A DNA stretch of 64,000 bases from Sialis fuliginosa (taxonomy: Eukaryota > Arthropoda > Insecta > Megaloptera > Sialidae). The notes beneath the pieces were generated by a model. It saw only the letters and a list, made by a program, of their open reading frames with translations, was not told the DNA's origin and did not search any database. The stretch spans positions 14,357,001 to 14,421,000 of the forward strand of contig OY540817.1 in the NCBI GenBank assembly GCA_961205875.1. Reading direction: 5' to 3'. Numbering within the stretch: position 1 is the first letter of the stretch; every line of letters starts with the position of its first letter. The position numbers and the translations under genes are program-made. This document shows, in pieces, positions 48,550 to 58,693 of the stretch.

Positions 48550-50223
48550 ATGAATAACGAAATAGATCGGAAAATTTTAGAATTATGTAGATTATGTTTA
48601 CCGTCTACATCTGCCGAGGTTGTATTTGCAAGACGAAGTGATACTATGGTTAAGGCTGTTAAAAAAACCGAGCATTTGATATCGAGAATGGGCAAAACGA
48701 CGTTCACGCCAAACCACATAACAAGTTTAACTTGGTGTACATTGGTTGGCGTTCAGTATTTCTGGGATCCAACATTTTTCGTACATGTGAAAAAACCCGA
48801 GAGATCTATGAAGAAAAAATCCAAATCAAACTTTTTAGAATTGGTTAAAATAGCAACAAATTTGGACTTCCATACGTTCTGTATATCTATCATGACATAC
48901 GTTATTGACTCGGAAATGATAGACGAAATATATTTAAGTGCAGAAGTGTTTCAAGCTACAATGAGGTACCCTTATGTGAATAACAATATTATTCTTTATA
49001 TCCTTGAATATTTAGATCAGAATATTCTTGATAACACCCAATACGCTCGACAGTATTCAAAAATACTATGCATTTTGCTTACTACTCATCAACTCAAGGA
49101 TGTAGATGCTATAATCTTAAACCGCATATTTAACTTATACAAAGCAGGGTCTATGCTATGTACAGACTACCACAGTGCTTATTCTTACCTTAAAAAAGGA
49201 CTGGACACTTGTATGAGGAGTCTTATACAATCCGCTTCGAACAGCGACTTGTCATACATTATTCGAGAACTATCAATATGGTTATTCGACGATGACATAA
49301 CTGATTACAATTTGTACGAATTCGGAGGCTTAATAGTATTTGCAGCTAAAATATTTGAAATAAAATTCTACAACAACGAGCTTACTTCAGATTTTTTTCC
49401 ACTCATCGCTAGTATGATTACATCAGTGAACCCATTCCAAAGTCTATTAGGAAACCATGTTTTTCAGCTTTTATTCGACAGAAACGAAAATCTCCAAAAC
49501 CTATTGGTACCTCAATATTTCAATGAAAATTCATTATACGGAATAAATCGAGCACCACTGTTTGTGGAAGACAGAACGTTCTTAAAGACATACAGAGAAC
49601 TTATATATCAAAACTTCAATATGTGTATTAGACTACACAGTTCAGATAGAATGCATCTGCAAACAATATATACATCTCTTGCATTATTAATTATAGAAGT
49701 ACCGTGTGCATATTCAGCATGCATGGTAACACATTTACTAATGGATGTTCAGGAATCGTTATTAAAAGATGATAACATAACTCTAATGAATTCATACCAG
49801 ATACATTCTACGATTATAAGTCTGATGTCATTGATTTGTTGGATACACGGAGCGGAAGATCTTTACAAGCATGTCGAGATGGTGAAAAACTTGAGGTGTA
49901 GGAAAGCACCGTATTTAAATCCGCCTTTATGCATACATCATAGGTTTGGAGCGCATCATATTTTATGGAAGAAGGCGGATTTGTTTTTAGATGATATGGA
50001 AGTGAGGTTTGGTTTGTGGAAGTGCTTTAAGGGTATGTCAACGAGGAAGAAGTTTGGTAGCATGGGAAGAAGCAGTGTTGGAAGGAATAGCGTTGGGAGG
50101 AGCAGTGTTTTGAAGACTGCTGTCGGAAGAAACAGTGTTGGGAGGAGCAGTGTTGGCAGGAGCAGTGTTGGCAGGAGCAGTGTTGGAAGGACCAGTAGTG
50201 GAAGGGTATCGGTTACCAAATGA
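48550..50223 (+). CDS. Intronless EFR3-like protein (PI4KIIIalpha membrane-anchor family)
   Basis: One uninterrupted 557-codon frame. An in-frame TAA 15 bp upstream (48535-48537) makes this Met the first possible start. The start context is weak (T at -3). Known EFR3 proteins are palmitoylated helical-repeat proteins that hold the PI4KIIIalpha complex (with TTC7 and FAM126) at the plasma membrane to make PI4P. The Drosophila member is rolling blackout/Stambha A. Matches to the remembered family sequence run collinearly: WDPTFF-adjacent helices, ILEYLDQ (151-157), GNHVFQLLFDRNEN (301-314; family LMDRHDN), YTSLALLIIE (374-383; family YTSLALITIE), and YKHVEMVKNLRCRKAPYL (439-456; family ...RTMEAPYF). 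It is short for the family (about 800 residues). It lacks much of the N-terminal part with the palmitoylated Cys cluster (only C13 and C16 remain) and most of the C-terminal region. It ends in a GRSSV-type repeat tail. It is probably a retrocopy or divergent paralog kept under selection. Its function cannot be assumed equal to EFR3. Confidence 0.75.
   Translation: MNNEIDRKILELCRLCLPSTSAEVVFARRSDTMVKAVKKTEHLISRMGKTTFTPNHITSLTWCTLVGVQYFWDPTFFVHVKKPERSMKKKSKSNFLELVKIATNLDFHTFCISIMTYVIDSEMIDEIYLSAEVFQATMRYPYVNNNIILYILEYLDQNILDNTQYARQYSKILCILLTTHQLKDVDAIILNRIFNLYKAGSMLCTDYHSAYSYLKKGLDTCMRSLIQSASNSDLSYIIRELSIWLFDDDITDYNLYEFGGLIVFAAKIFEIKFYNNELTSDFFPLIASMITSVNPFQSLLGNHVFQLLFDRNENLQNLLVPQYFNENSLYGINRAPLFVEDRTFLKTYRELIYQNFNMCIRLHSSDRMHLQTIYTSLALLIIEVPCAYSACMVTHLLMDVQESLLKDDNITLMNSYQIHSTIISLMSLICWIHGAEDLYKHVEMVKNLRCRKAPYLNPPLCIHHRFGAHHILWKKADLFLDDMEVRFGLWKCFKGMSTRKKFGSMGRSSVGRNSVGRSSVLKTAVGRNSVGRSSVGRSSVGRSSVGRTSSGRVSVTK
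50065..50214 (+). repeat. Coding 15-bp minisatellite (GRSSV x10)
   Basis: Ten in-frame 15-bp units encode residues 506-555 of the EFR3-like protein: GRSSV, GRNSV, GRSSV, LKTAV, GRNSV, GRSSV x3, GRTSS and GRVSV. The three consecutive GRSSV units from 50140 differ from each other at only a few bases, so this part expanded most recently. The product is a basic, serine-rich tail with repeated R-x-S sites that basophilic kinases could use. The minus strand is also open here (repeated LLLPT), but only as a shadow of the repeat. Confidence 0.9.
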
Positions 50224-52067
50224 CGTGATGATGTTGTGTTTAATACGGAAGTAAAGATTAATATTAATTATTATGTTGAAGTTTTATTTTATCTTTGTAT
50301 AATATATGAACTAAATATATTATTTTTATAGCTAAAAAGTTCTTAAATAATATATAGGTTGAGTCTAAAATTGGGCCAACATTCTAAATAAGATAAAAAC
50401 AAAAAATTCAATCGGAATAATTTTTCAAACTACTATGTTCTCGTTTATATAAAAAAGTCTTGTGCTGGCCAAAGCAAATTTTGTTCAAACATACCATAAA
50501 AATTGACTGAAGATTTTAAATAATGTTGGTACATAAGATAATATACTTATATAAATCCCTTAAAATCTATTTCAATTAGACAGTTTTACGAACGAAAAAT
50601 TCGATTAAATACATTTCAGTCTTTGTTTATTTTTTAATCAATGATACTGAACATTTATTTTTTACAGCGCTGGCTGAGTTTAAGAAACGCTATTTTCAAT
50701 GTAAAGTGGGCGTGGATCGGAGAACGGGCTGATTTATATGCAGTTTTTTGTTCTGGCATTCACCTACTACAATTCACGTGAGTGTGGGGTTATATATAAC
50801 AAAACTTATTAAGTTTTTTCTCGTTAGCGTTCTTTCTGAATTCGGTAAGACACAAAATAATAAATTTTTTTATATCGCTGAAGTACTGAATTGTAAAATT
50901 AATTTCGGATATTTTTTGTTGACTGCATAGACAACTTTTAATTTATATTTCATAATAGATCGAGGTAGATATTAAAAATTAAGGTATTTATAAACCATGA
51001 CTGAAATTATAATTACATAAATAAAATTAATTTTTTGTGTATGTATACTAAATAAAAGGAAATTAAGACGTTAAAATTAACGATGAAAGAAAATGTAATA
51101 AATTTTGATTAACTTCAATTAAAAACAATGTTTGAAAATCATTAAGGTAAAGAATGTAGGTATATAATAATTTATCATTTATTTTTTTACATAAAAATTA
51201 AGAAGACTTTATTATTTAAAATAAAAGTCCAGTAGCTATAAACTATCAAATTGTTACCGATTTTGTATAAAAAAACTGTACAAATTGTTTTAAATCGTTC
51301 TGAAATACATATATGCAAATTTAATTCAGTGAGTAAATGGTAGGTACCCATTCTAATAACACACATTTTTTTTTTGATTTTGTGTGGCGCAGAGCGTGGT
51401 TTGATTAATTCTACCTGCACTTACACACGCTATGTCACTAATTTCCATCTAAATTCCGTAATTTCAACGCGTTGGCTGTTTAATATTTCAGACAATATTC
51501 CATTTAACGATCGTATCATGCATGGTTTTAGATTATGATGAAATACCAACACATTTCACAAGTTATACACATATGTTCGTACCTGCGAGTTGGATAAAAG
51601 GTAGGTAAAGGTTCGGTGCGAGGGTTTTCAATGTATCACTTATACTGGATAGCACAAACGGTGATTAACAGTACATAAAGTGTAATTAAATATGTGTTTT
51701 TCTGTTCCATAAAACATGTTTCCCTTAAAATGCTCGATTAACTTAACAGGCCACGAATGGCTAATTGAGTCAATTGAGATCTTAGAAAAGTTGTTAAATA
51801 TGGCGGGTGTTCGTCCGATGGTTTATTTTGACATACACTAAAAGGTTTTGTTTACTAGGTACTCATTTTAATCTAACCATACTCTAACTGATTCTAACTG
51901 ATAGGTAACTATTTATCAAAAATCAGTGGACAAAATTCTCTTAAAAAAATGAAGATATGTAGTTGTTTGAAGTTTCTCATGTTATAGTGTATATATTGCA
52001 CTCACTTCGCCAATACATTTTATTTACGATATTACTAAATTGCTCTTATTGTTAGGTTTCATTTATA
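50224..52067. other. 3' flank of the EFR3-like gene and AT-rich spacer
   Basis: No AATAAA lies in the first 600 bp after the stop. ATTAAA and AATATA variants occur (for example near 50602 and 50300) but none can be assigned. No poly(A) tract or target-site duplication marks a recent retrocopy. No other gene is supported. Confidence 0.45.
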
Positions 52068-52344
52068 CCGGGTGTTTTTTTTAAACTTTCCAGCGGATTG
52101 TTTCCAAAATATCGAATTTTCACAGAAAATGTTTCAGAAAACAAAAAATAAGCATCTTTTACTTGAAACATTTAAAAAAAAGAAGATATTTCTGGATATT
52201 AAATAATTTTTTACTCGAAAACTATAAATTTTTAATTTAATATTTAGCCCTCTCGAAACCATGAAACTTTTGTCTGAAAAATTTTCTCTGAAAATTTGTT
52301 ATTTTGGAAATAATCCACTGGAAAGTATTTTTAAAAACATTCTG
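52068..52344. mobile_element. Foldback MITE, mariner-like, TA-flanked
   Basis: The left end CCGGGTGTTTTTTTT and the right end, inverted, CAGAATGTTTTT, each follow TA. The inverted arms extend about 80 bp and share 'aactttccag', 'ggattgtttccaaaata' (right copy 'ggattatttccaaaataa'), 'aattttca' and 'agaaaat'. The length is 277 bp with no frame. The TIR start and TA duplication suit a mariner-type MITE. Confidence 0.75.
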
Positions 52345-53355
52345 TATAACGCGTTAATTGAACAATTAACTAATGCTCGGATATTATTTTTTAGCATGAA
52401 AAGTATCAGTTTGATGCTCTGATAAAACAGTTTCAAATAAAACCTTGTCGCCATTGTAGTGGGTGGGGGTGTGAATATTATTTATTTGGAACACATTTAT
52501 TATATTTTTTAATTCTTCTCTTATAATTATAATTAAATTGAAAACGCAAAAGTTAAATAATCTATTACTGGTTGATAATTTTCTAACTAAAATTGAAAAA
52601 ATTAATAAAAGGTGATGATATAAAAATGAAATACACAATATGTATCATTTTTCAAAAGTATCTATTTCACAAATTAACATTTCTAATTAGCAAGCATTCG
52701 TAAATAAAATTAAAAACAATTCAATAATTTAATCTAGCAACTACATTTTACTGTACATTTTTCCAAGCATTATAAAAATATTCTTTTATTTATGCTTCAC
52801 ATCGTATTATATATATTATATTAATAACGCAAAGAAATAAATTATATCCTGGATAAAAATTATCTCGCTTTACAGCAAAAGGGTAATGCCTGTAATTTAG
52901 TGAATTTTTAAATATATTTATTTTTCATTAAATTTATAATTATAATGCTATCTTGGTACATAAATGATATAATCTTTTACATTAGTTACTTAGTTAAGAT
53001 TTAATAATATAATTTATAACGCATTGTATAACGTTGTTTTATTCTCGTAACAATTATGAGCAGTATTTAATATTTTATAGCTGACATTTATATCATTAAT
53101 TATTTAATTTTTTTTAAATAAATGTGCATTTTTTACTTTATATATATATGTTATAATAGTATAGGTACATGATTAATGTGAGATTTGAATAAAATTTTAT
53201 TTTTCCTACAAAATTTCAAATTTCAAAAATAAACATTCATCAAATTTTCTTGATTGATGAGAAAATTATTTTTCTTTTCCACTCTAAGATTAAACATTTT
53301 AAAATAAATTTAATTAAATATAACCAAATTTAATTTGTATTTGTGTACTCTATGG
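52345..53355. other. AT-rich non-coding stretch
   Basis: No gene or bounded repeat is supported. Confidence 0.5.
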
Positions 53356-53558
53356 CAGCGGTTCTTAAATTTATATGGTCTAGGGACCCCTTTTGAACAA
53401 TTATTTTTCAGAGATCCCTTCCCCGGATAGAAAAACAAAGAAGGTCGTTAGATACTAATTAATCACTGGTGAATAGAAATGTAAAAGTACTTTAATTTAT
53501 GCCAAACATGTTTCACGGATCCCCGGCAAAAGTTCAGACCCTAGTTTAAGAACCACTG
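53356..53558. mobile_element. hAT-type MITE with 8-bp duplication
   Basis: The ends are CAGCGGTTCTTAAATTT and, inverted, CAGTGGTTCTTAAACTAG. The flanking octamers CTCTATGG (53348-53355) and CTCTATTG (53559-53566) match at 7 of 8. Inner blocks 'tctagggaccccttttgaac' and 'cacggatccccggcaaaag' are typical subterminal sequence. It is 203 bp and non-coding. It is related at its ends to the 8282 element. Confidence 0.85.
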
Positions 53559-54946
53559 CTCTATTGAATCTATTGTACTGTTTCTATTGGCTCATCAGCG
53601 TCCAGTCCAAACGCCTGAATCTATAAACATGATATTTGGGTGTCTTAAAGGGGTGTAAAGTAAATAAGTTTGACAGACACTGCTCTAAATTATTGAAAAA
53701 TATTTATGAAGACTATAATACATTTGGTAGTGGTAAAATATTACATATATAGATACGTTTCATTTATTGCGAAACAAAACGATACTAAATCACAACATTT
53801 TACGCACCACTGGTAGAGAGGATCTACGGCTATACGTCAGCCAAAATTAGCGCAATGGACAAACCAATTATACGTCAGGATTCGCACTATTCTAAATATA
53901 AATTACTAACGTAAATTGTAATGCTGTTGGACTGTGACGTCGCAAATGCGCCAATAATAAATTTAACGACCCTGTTTAACAGTTCATGAAAAACAAAGAG
54001 CGCATAAGTACATATTACTTGCACGTTAAAATTAAATACAAAAAGATATTGTGGTATTGAAAAAGTATTTGAAGATTTATGGCACCGTTTCTAAACTTTT
54101 GGTGGTCCGCGAGAAGACAAATAATATACATTAGAAATTTTCCGCGACTTCACTAGCGTTTATTTCTAAATCATTTTATATTTATTTTTATACTCACCCT
54201 CTCAGTTAATTAATTTACTATGTACTGTTTTTATTTCATATTTAATTGTATCAATATCAAAAATGACTTCGATTTTTATGATCCTTTTTATATTTAAAAA
54301 AAAAATCAGTTTTGTATTTTTTCTTAATATGGGTATGATAGGCTATGCTCGAATTTAGTCTTAACTAATTCTAGGATCGTAGGTTTCCAACAGTGCAACT
54401 TCATCAAAATCGGTTTTAGTAGAAGAAACAGATAGATATATAGGCATTAGACATATGTATATTCAATAATATCTGCTAAGTAATTGCACAGTGATTCATA
54501 TTTTGATCATTGGTTGATTTTAATGTAATTTAATATGAAAATATTAATCATAATTTTTTAATACAAGACTGATTATTTTCTGCTATTTACACGTCAAAAT
54601 TTACACAGTTAAATATCAAACAAAAACTATAACGCGTTGTTTTTGAGAATATGTATAATAAAAAAATATTATGTATAAGTTCCGTGACTTTCAAAAGGTT
54701 AATTTTGCCCAAGATAGACAATTTAACAAACAAATAAAATAAAATTCAAAATTACATTGGTTTATAGAACCCTTGTTTCTGGTAGGATTAAAATCTTTGT
54801 TACAATCATCGACCAAACCTAAACATTCGTATGCAATATTTTTTTCTAAATAAAAATACGCACGCTTAATCGAACGCGGATAAATATTTCTAACGCGCTT
54901 TATTGTTGACAGTCGAGAACAAACGGGACACACATACACACATCCA
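53559..54946. other. Non-coding stretch with a hAT-like terminus fragment
   Basis: No gene is supported. Near 54084-54115 'ccgtttctaaacttttggtgg' followed by 'tccgcgagaag' resembles a hAT-type terminus without a partner. Confidence 0.4.
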
Positions 54947-54967
54947 CCACACACACACACACACACA
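54947..54967. repeat. (CA)n microsatellite
   Basis: An uninterrupted CA tract of about ten units, preceded by shorter 'cacacatacacacat' sequence. Confidence 0.9.
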
Positions 54968-57450
54968 ATAATGACATATGGTTTTGTGTAACATGTTCAT
55001 TTGTTTTCGGTCGCGTGCAAAAGTTTGACCACTTTTAATTTATCCCGAATTGAAAAGGGTTTCCAGTTGCATTGCGGTTTCCGCATTTTATATTAAACAT
55101 ACAGTAAATTCCTGGGAATAATAATCAACAGATACCTTAATTGGAAACGTCATATAGACTAAATGGTTAATAAATTATTAAAATATTGTTTATTGGTTCC
55201 TCGCAATATCGAAGATACGAGAAGCTTTGTGATCGTTTAATATTGAGACAAAAAATATTCTCCGATTTCAAAATTTTAAATTGATCTTTCCGTTTCACGT
55301 TTCGTTCCGTGTCTGTCTGTCTCTCCGTCCGTGTGTCCGTCTGTCCCCTGAATCCTTGTCACACGTATAACTCATGAACCACTGAACCGATATTATTGAA
55401 ACTTGGTCGGATGGTTGGGTTTAGCTTGAGGACGGTCCCAAAATATTTATTTTTTCAAGATCTCAAGAACGACACATGTTACGTGAAAATTTTATAGAAT
55501 ATTTTTTGTAGAGCATTAAATTTCCTATAATATGGGTCTACAACGTTTGTTGTAAAACATTCCCTTACAAAGATTTATCTCAATTTATACGTAAGAAACA
55601 ACAATTACTAATTGTAAGCCATTAAGTCTCAACAGTTCTCATCTTTGAAATACGGCATAGTTAACAAAATACAAAGTAAAAAATGCATATAAACAAAACT
55701 GGCTAGTGACAAGTTCATTTCAATAGCTAGAGGTAGTTAATATTGAATACAGTGTTGCCATTTGATTGATATTATTAGTTGCGTCCATTTTAAAACATTC
55801 TGTATAAAAACTGGAAAGTTCTATATCAATTTCAAAGATTAAGGTTTTCGTGCTGATCTAATTTCTGGATTACTACGTTGTCTAGTAAATTATTCAGAAG
55901 AGTTATATTTTTTTTCTGATATTAGTGAAAGAATTTATTTAAATTTGACCTACATTGAATTAATTATTTTGTTTTCTAGAAACTATGTCGTGTACCCAGC
56001 ACTCCTGTTAAATAGCTAATTGTCTTTTGGCAGGTTTCCCAACTATGTAGTACATGTATGTAATATAATGAGGTTTGTAATCTCCGCGAGCAAATCGCTA
56101 ATTTTGCAAAATATATTGATTAAACTTCATGTACATACGTAGATTCAGAAAGTGTACATTTACCAAGAGCGGATACAGAAAAGGGAATGGGAGTAATTGT
56201 CCCACAGGAGTATTTATTCAGAATAAATTACAGAAAAAATATTCTTACTTACTACTTAACGTATCTCTATTTCCATTAGTTAATTGAGTAAAACTAAACC
56301 GATTTACGAATACACGGAAAACAAGGCGGCAAATATATTTTTTCAAAATAGTATGCCTTGAAACGCCAACAATCTTATAATTATAAAATAAAATTTATTA
56401 TATCTTTGCTAAAAAACCTATTTCTACAAAGATATATATTTATAAATTTTGTAAAAAGATATAAATTAATTCTCAACTACTTAACTGTCTTTGTATAACT
56501 TTGACTGAAGAAATATCAGTTTTTAGTATTTTTCTATCCATAGTTAGAATAGATTTTTCATATATTTATTAAAAAAATAACCTCCATCTTCAAAAAACTC
56601 TTGGTCCGCCTATGACACTTAGTTAACGTTAGTTATGGGGGTAAATGAGAAGCAATGGTATATGTATGCTAGAATATAATATTAAACTACTTGCTAGAAT
56701 AATTTATGAATCATTAAAAGACTTAACTTTAATTAGCTATGCGTATATGTCACCTTACATGATAATAAATTATTGTAATTATGTTTCCTATATCACGGAT
56801 ATTTCTGAGCAGTGTTTCTTAACATTTTTCTAAGAAAACTGACACATATTTTAAGTTATTTAATTTTAAAAGTTTTTTTTTTCAAAAATATGCCTCACAT
56901 TAGAAATGACATTAAGAAAGATTCTAGAATTAATTTAGGGTTCAGTGGCATCAAACAAATATATCAATTCGGGTCATCTTTGTGCTCCTAAAAATGGTCT
57001 TACTAAAATTATTTTATCGAGCAAAAAAGGGAAATTTTCAGCGAGCTAAAAAGGTATTTTTTTTTATTTGAAAATTACTTAAATTTGGCATTTATATTTT
57101 CTATAATGTATTTAAATAACATTAATTTTTAGTACGTATTATAGGTATTTCGTGCCGCGTGTTTGATACCTCTGGTTTAGGCTAGTTTATACGACAACTG
57201 AATAAAATTTTCTAATAAAGTTGTAAAATATTAAAAGTATAATCTATGGTATTTGTGACTAAACCATTTAAGTGTTAGTAGGATTGCCAGTTGCGTGGAT
57301 ATTTTTATACGCAGAATTTGATACATACGCGGACGAAATCACGAAATTTTTTCGTATTTGATAAAATATGTACAATGAAAACATCTGGTAAAATTTTATG
57401 TAAATCTGATAAAAAATGTTGATTTTATATTTCAGTTTTGTCCCAAATTT
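54968..57450. other. Non-coding stretch with a repeat fragment
   Basis: At about 55290-55460, 'gttccgtgtctgtctgtctc', 'ccgtccgtgtgtccgtctg' and 'ataactcatgaaccactgaacc' form the tail of an interspersed repeat of the kind seen near 39.47 and 43.5 kb. Nothing else is supported. A frame near 56645 is AT-driven. Confidence 0.45.
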
Positions 57451-57464
57451 CCGTAATATTACGG
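57451..57464. repeat. 14-bp perfect palindrome CCGTAATATTACGG (copy 2)
   Basis: Identical to 34228-34241, with different flanks (caaattt / cgtataa). Confidence 0.6.
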
Positions 57465-58651
57465 CGTATAATTTATTATGGAATCCACTAATATTTCCTT
57501 GCATATTATACATACACACATATGTAAATATAAATTCTATTTTACATGAAACATATTCTGATATTATAAATTATGTTTCTAGAAAGGACAACTTTGGGAG
57601 CCACACTGAGATAATAAAGAGAAATTCATGTAGAGCCTTTGAAAATCCCATTTTGCAATGCAGATCAGTTATTTCAAGTTACATGGTTGTATATTATAAT
57701 CCTTTAGAACTGAAAATATTTTTAGTTAAACGTATTTTTAATTTTTAATGTTATACTTTGGTCAATAAATATGTTTTCATTATTATTCTTGATTTATAAA
57801 AATATGCTACATATATGTTTATCAGATAGAGGCACCCTAAAACTATTATTATGTATTTTTTATATCCATTTGTATTTAAAATGTATAAAGGGTTTCAAAT
57901 ATAGTTTGTTTGACAAAGACACAAGATAAAAAAGAAGTTCCCAATGGGCCGATCATGGGAGGTTGTTACAAACAAGGGGCCGGGAACAACGGAATTGTTG
58001 TGGTAGAATATACATTTATTTAATTATTTATTTTGGTTTATTTATCTACTTTTTTTATTATACATATAAGTAGTACTATTTAGTAAAATTCATAATCTCG
58101 TTATAGGAATTTTTGTTCGTGAGTATGGTTTTTAGGTTTTCGGTATCTATATTTTTCTTTTTCAATTTTATCATCATTCAAAAATTAAAAAATAATTAAA
58201 ATAAATTGAAAAAAATACTTCAAACTATTGTTTCTCTGATTCTAATTTAGCGTTTATAGTGTATGGATAAAAAAATAGAACTCGTCCACACAAGTTGAGG
58301 CCCCAGGCAGTTGCATAATTTGCCTACAATATAACGCGTCACTGTGTAACACTTGTGATGCACCTGCGGCACCCCATTTGGGAACATTATTCAATTCAGG
58401 GAGAACAAAAATGGAATATCCCCCCTCCTTCTGGCAAAGTAAAATTCCCCTTTGTCGAAGTAGAAAAAAATTTATATCATAATATAAATGTAGCAGATAG
58501 GGCTAACTTTAAGAATAACACTAGACATATACATAAATATTTAAACAAAGTATGTTTATAAAATTGTTATTATAAAAAATAATGTTTTTTTTTCACAAGT
58601 TTTATAAAATTAAAATCAATAAATTTATGTGTAAATATGTATAAAACTTAC
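57465..58651. other. Non-coding stretch
   Basis: No gene is supported. A GC-richer patch at 57930-57995 (cccaatgggccgatcatggg...) and another at 58285-58445 have no recognisable motif. Frames of 68-110 codons overlap here without family resemblance. Confidence 0.4.
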
Positions 58652-58690
58652 ATTTCAGGAATGAAACTGTTGTAATAAATATCAGCTTAC
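58652..58690 (-). other. Putative recursive splice site / 39-nt microexon (minus strand)
   Basis: On the minus strand a T-rich tract (tttatttttattt) leads into CAG|GTAAGC, an acceptor joined to a donor. After 39 nt (GTAAGCTGAT...CCTGAAAT) comes a second, near-consensus donor, GTAAGT. This is the layout of a recursive-splicing exon, or simply of a 13-codon microexon. It matches the motif at 21646 to the base over CAGGTAAGC. There is no transcript support. Confidence 0.4.
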
Positions 58691-58693
58691 CTG

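Noticed and set aside
49956-50219. 87-codon minus-strand frame encoding repeated LLLPT
   Set aside because: It is the reverse reading of the 15-bp coding minisatellite on the plus strand, so its openness is a by-product of the repeat.
57268-57748. Overlapping 83- and 110-codon frames on opposite strands
   Set aside because: Composition is AT-driven and neither resembles a known family; opposite-strand overlap is typical of chance frames.
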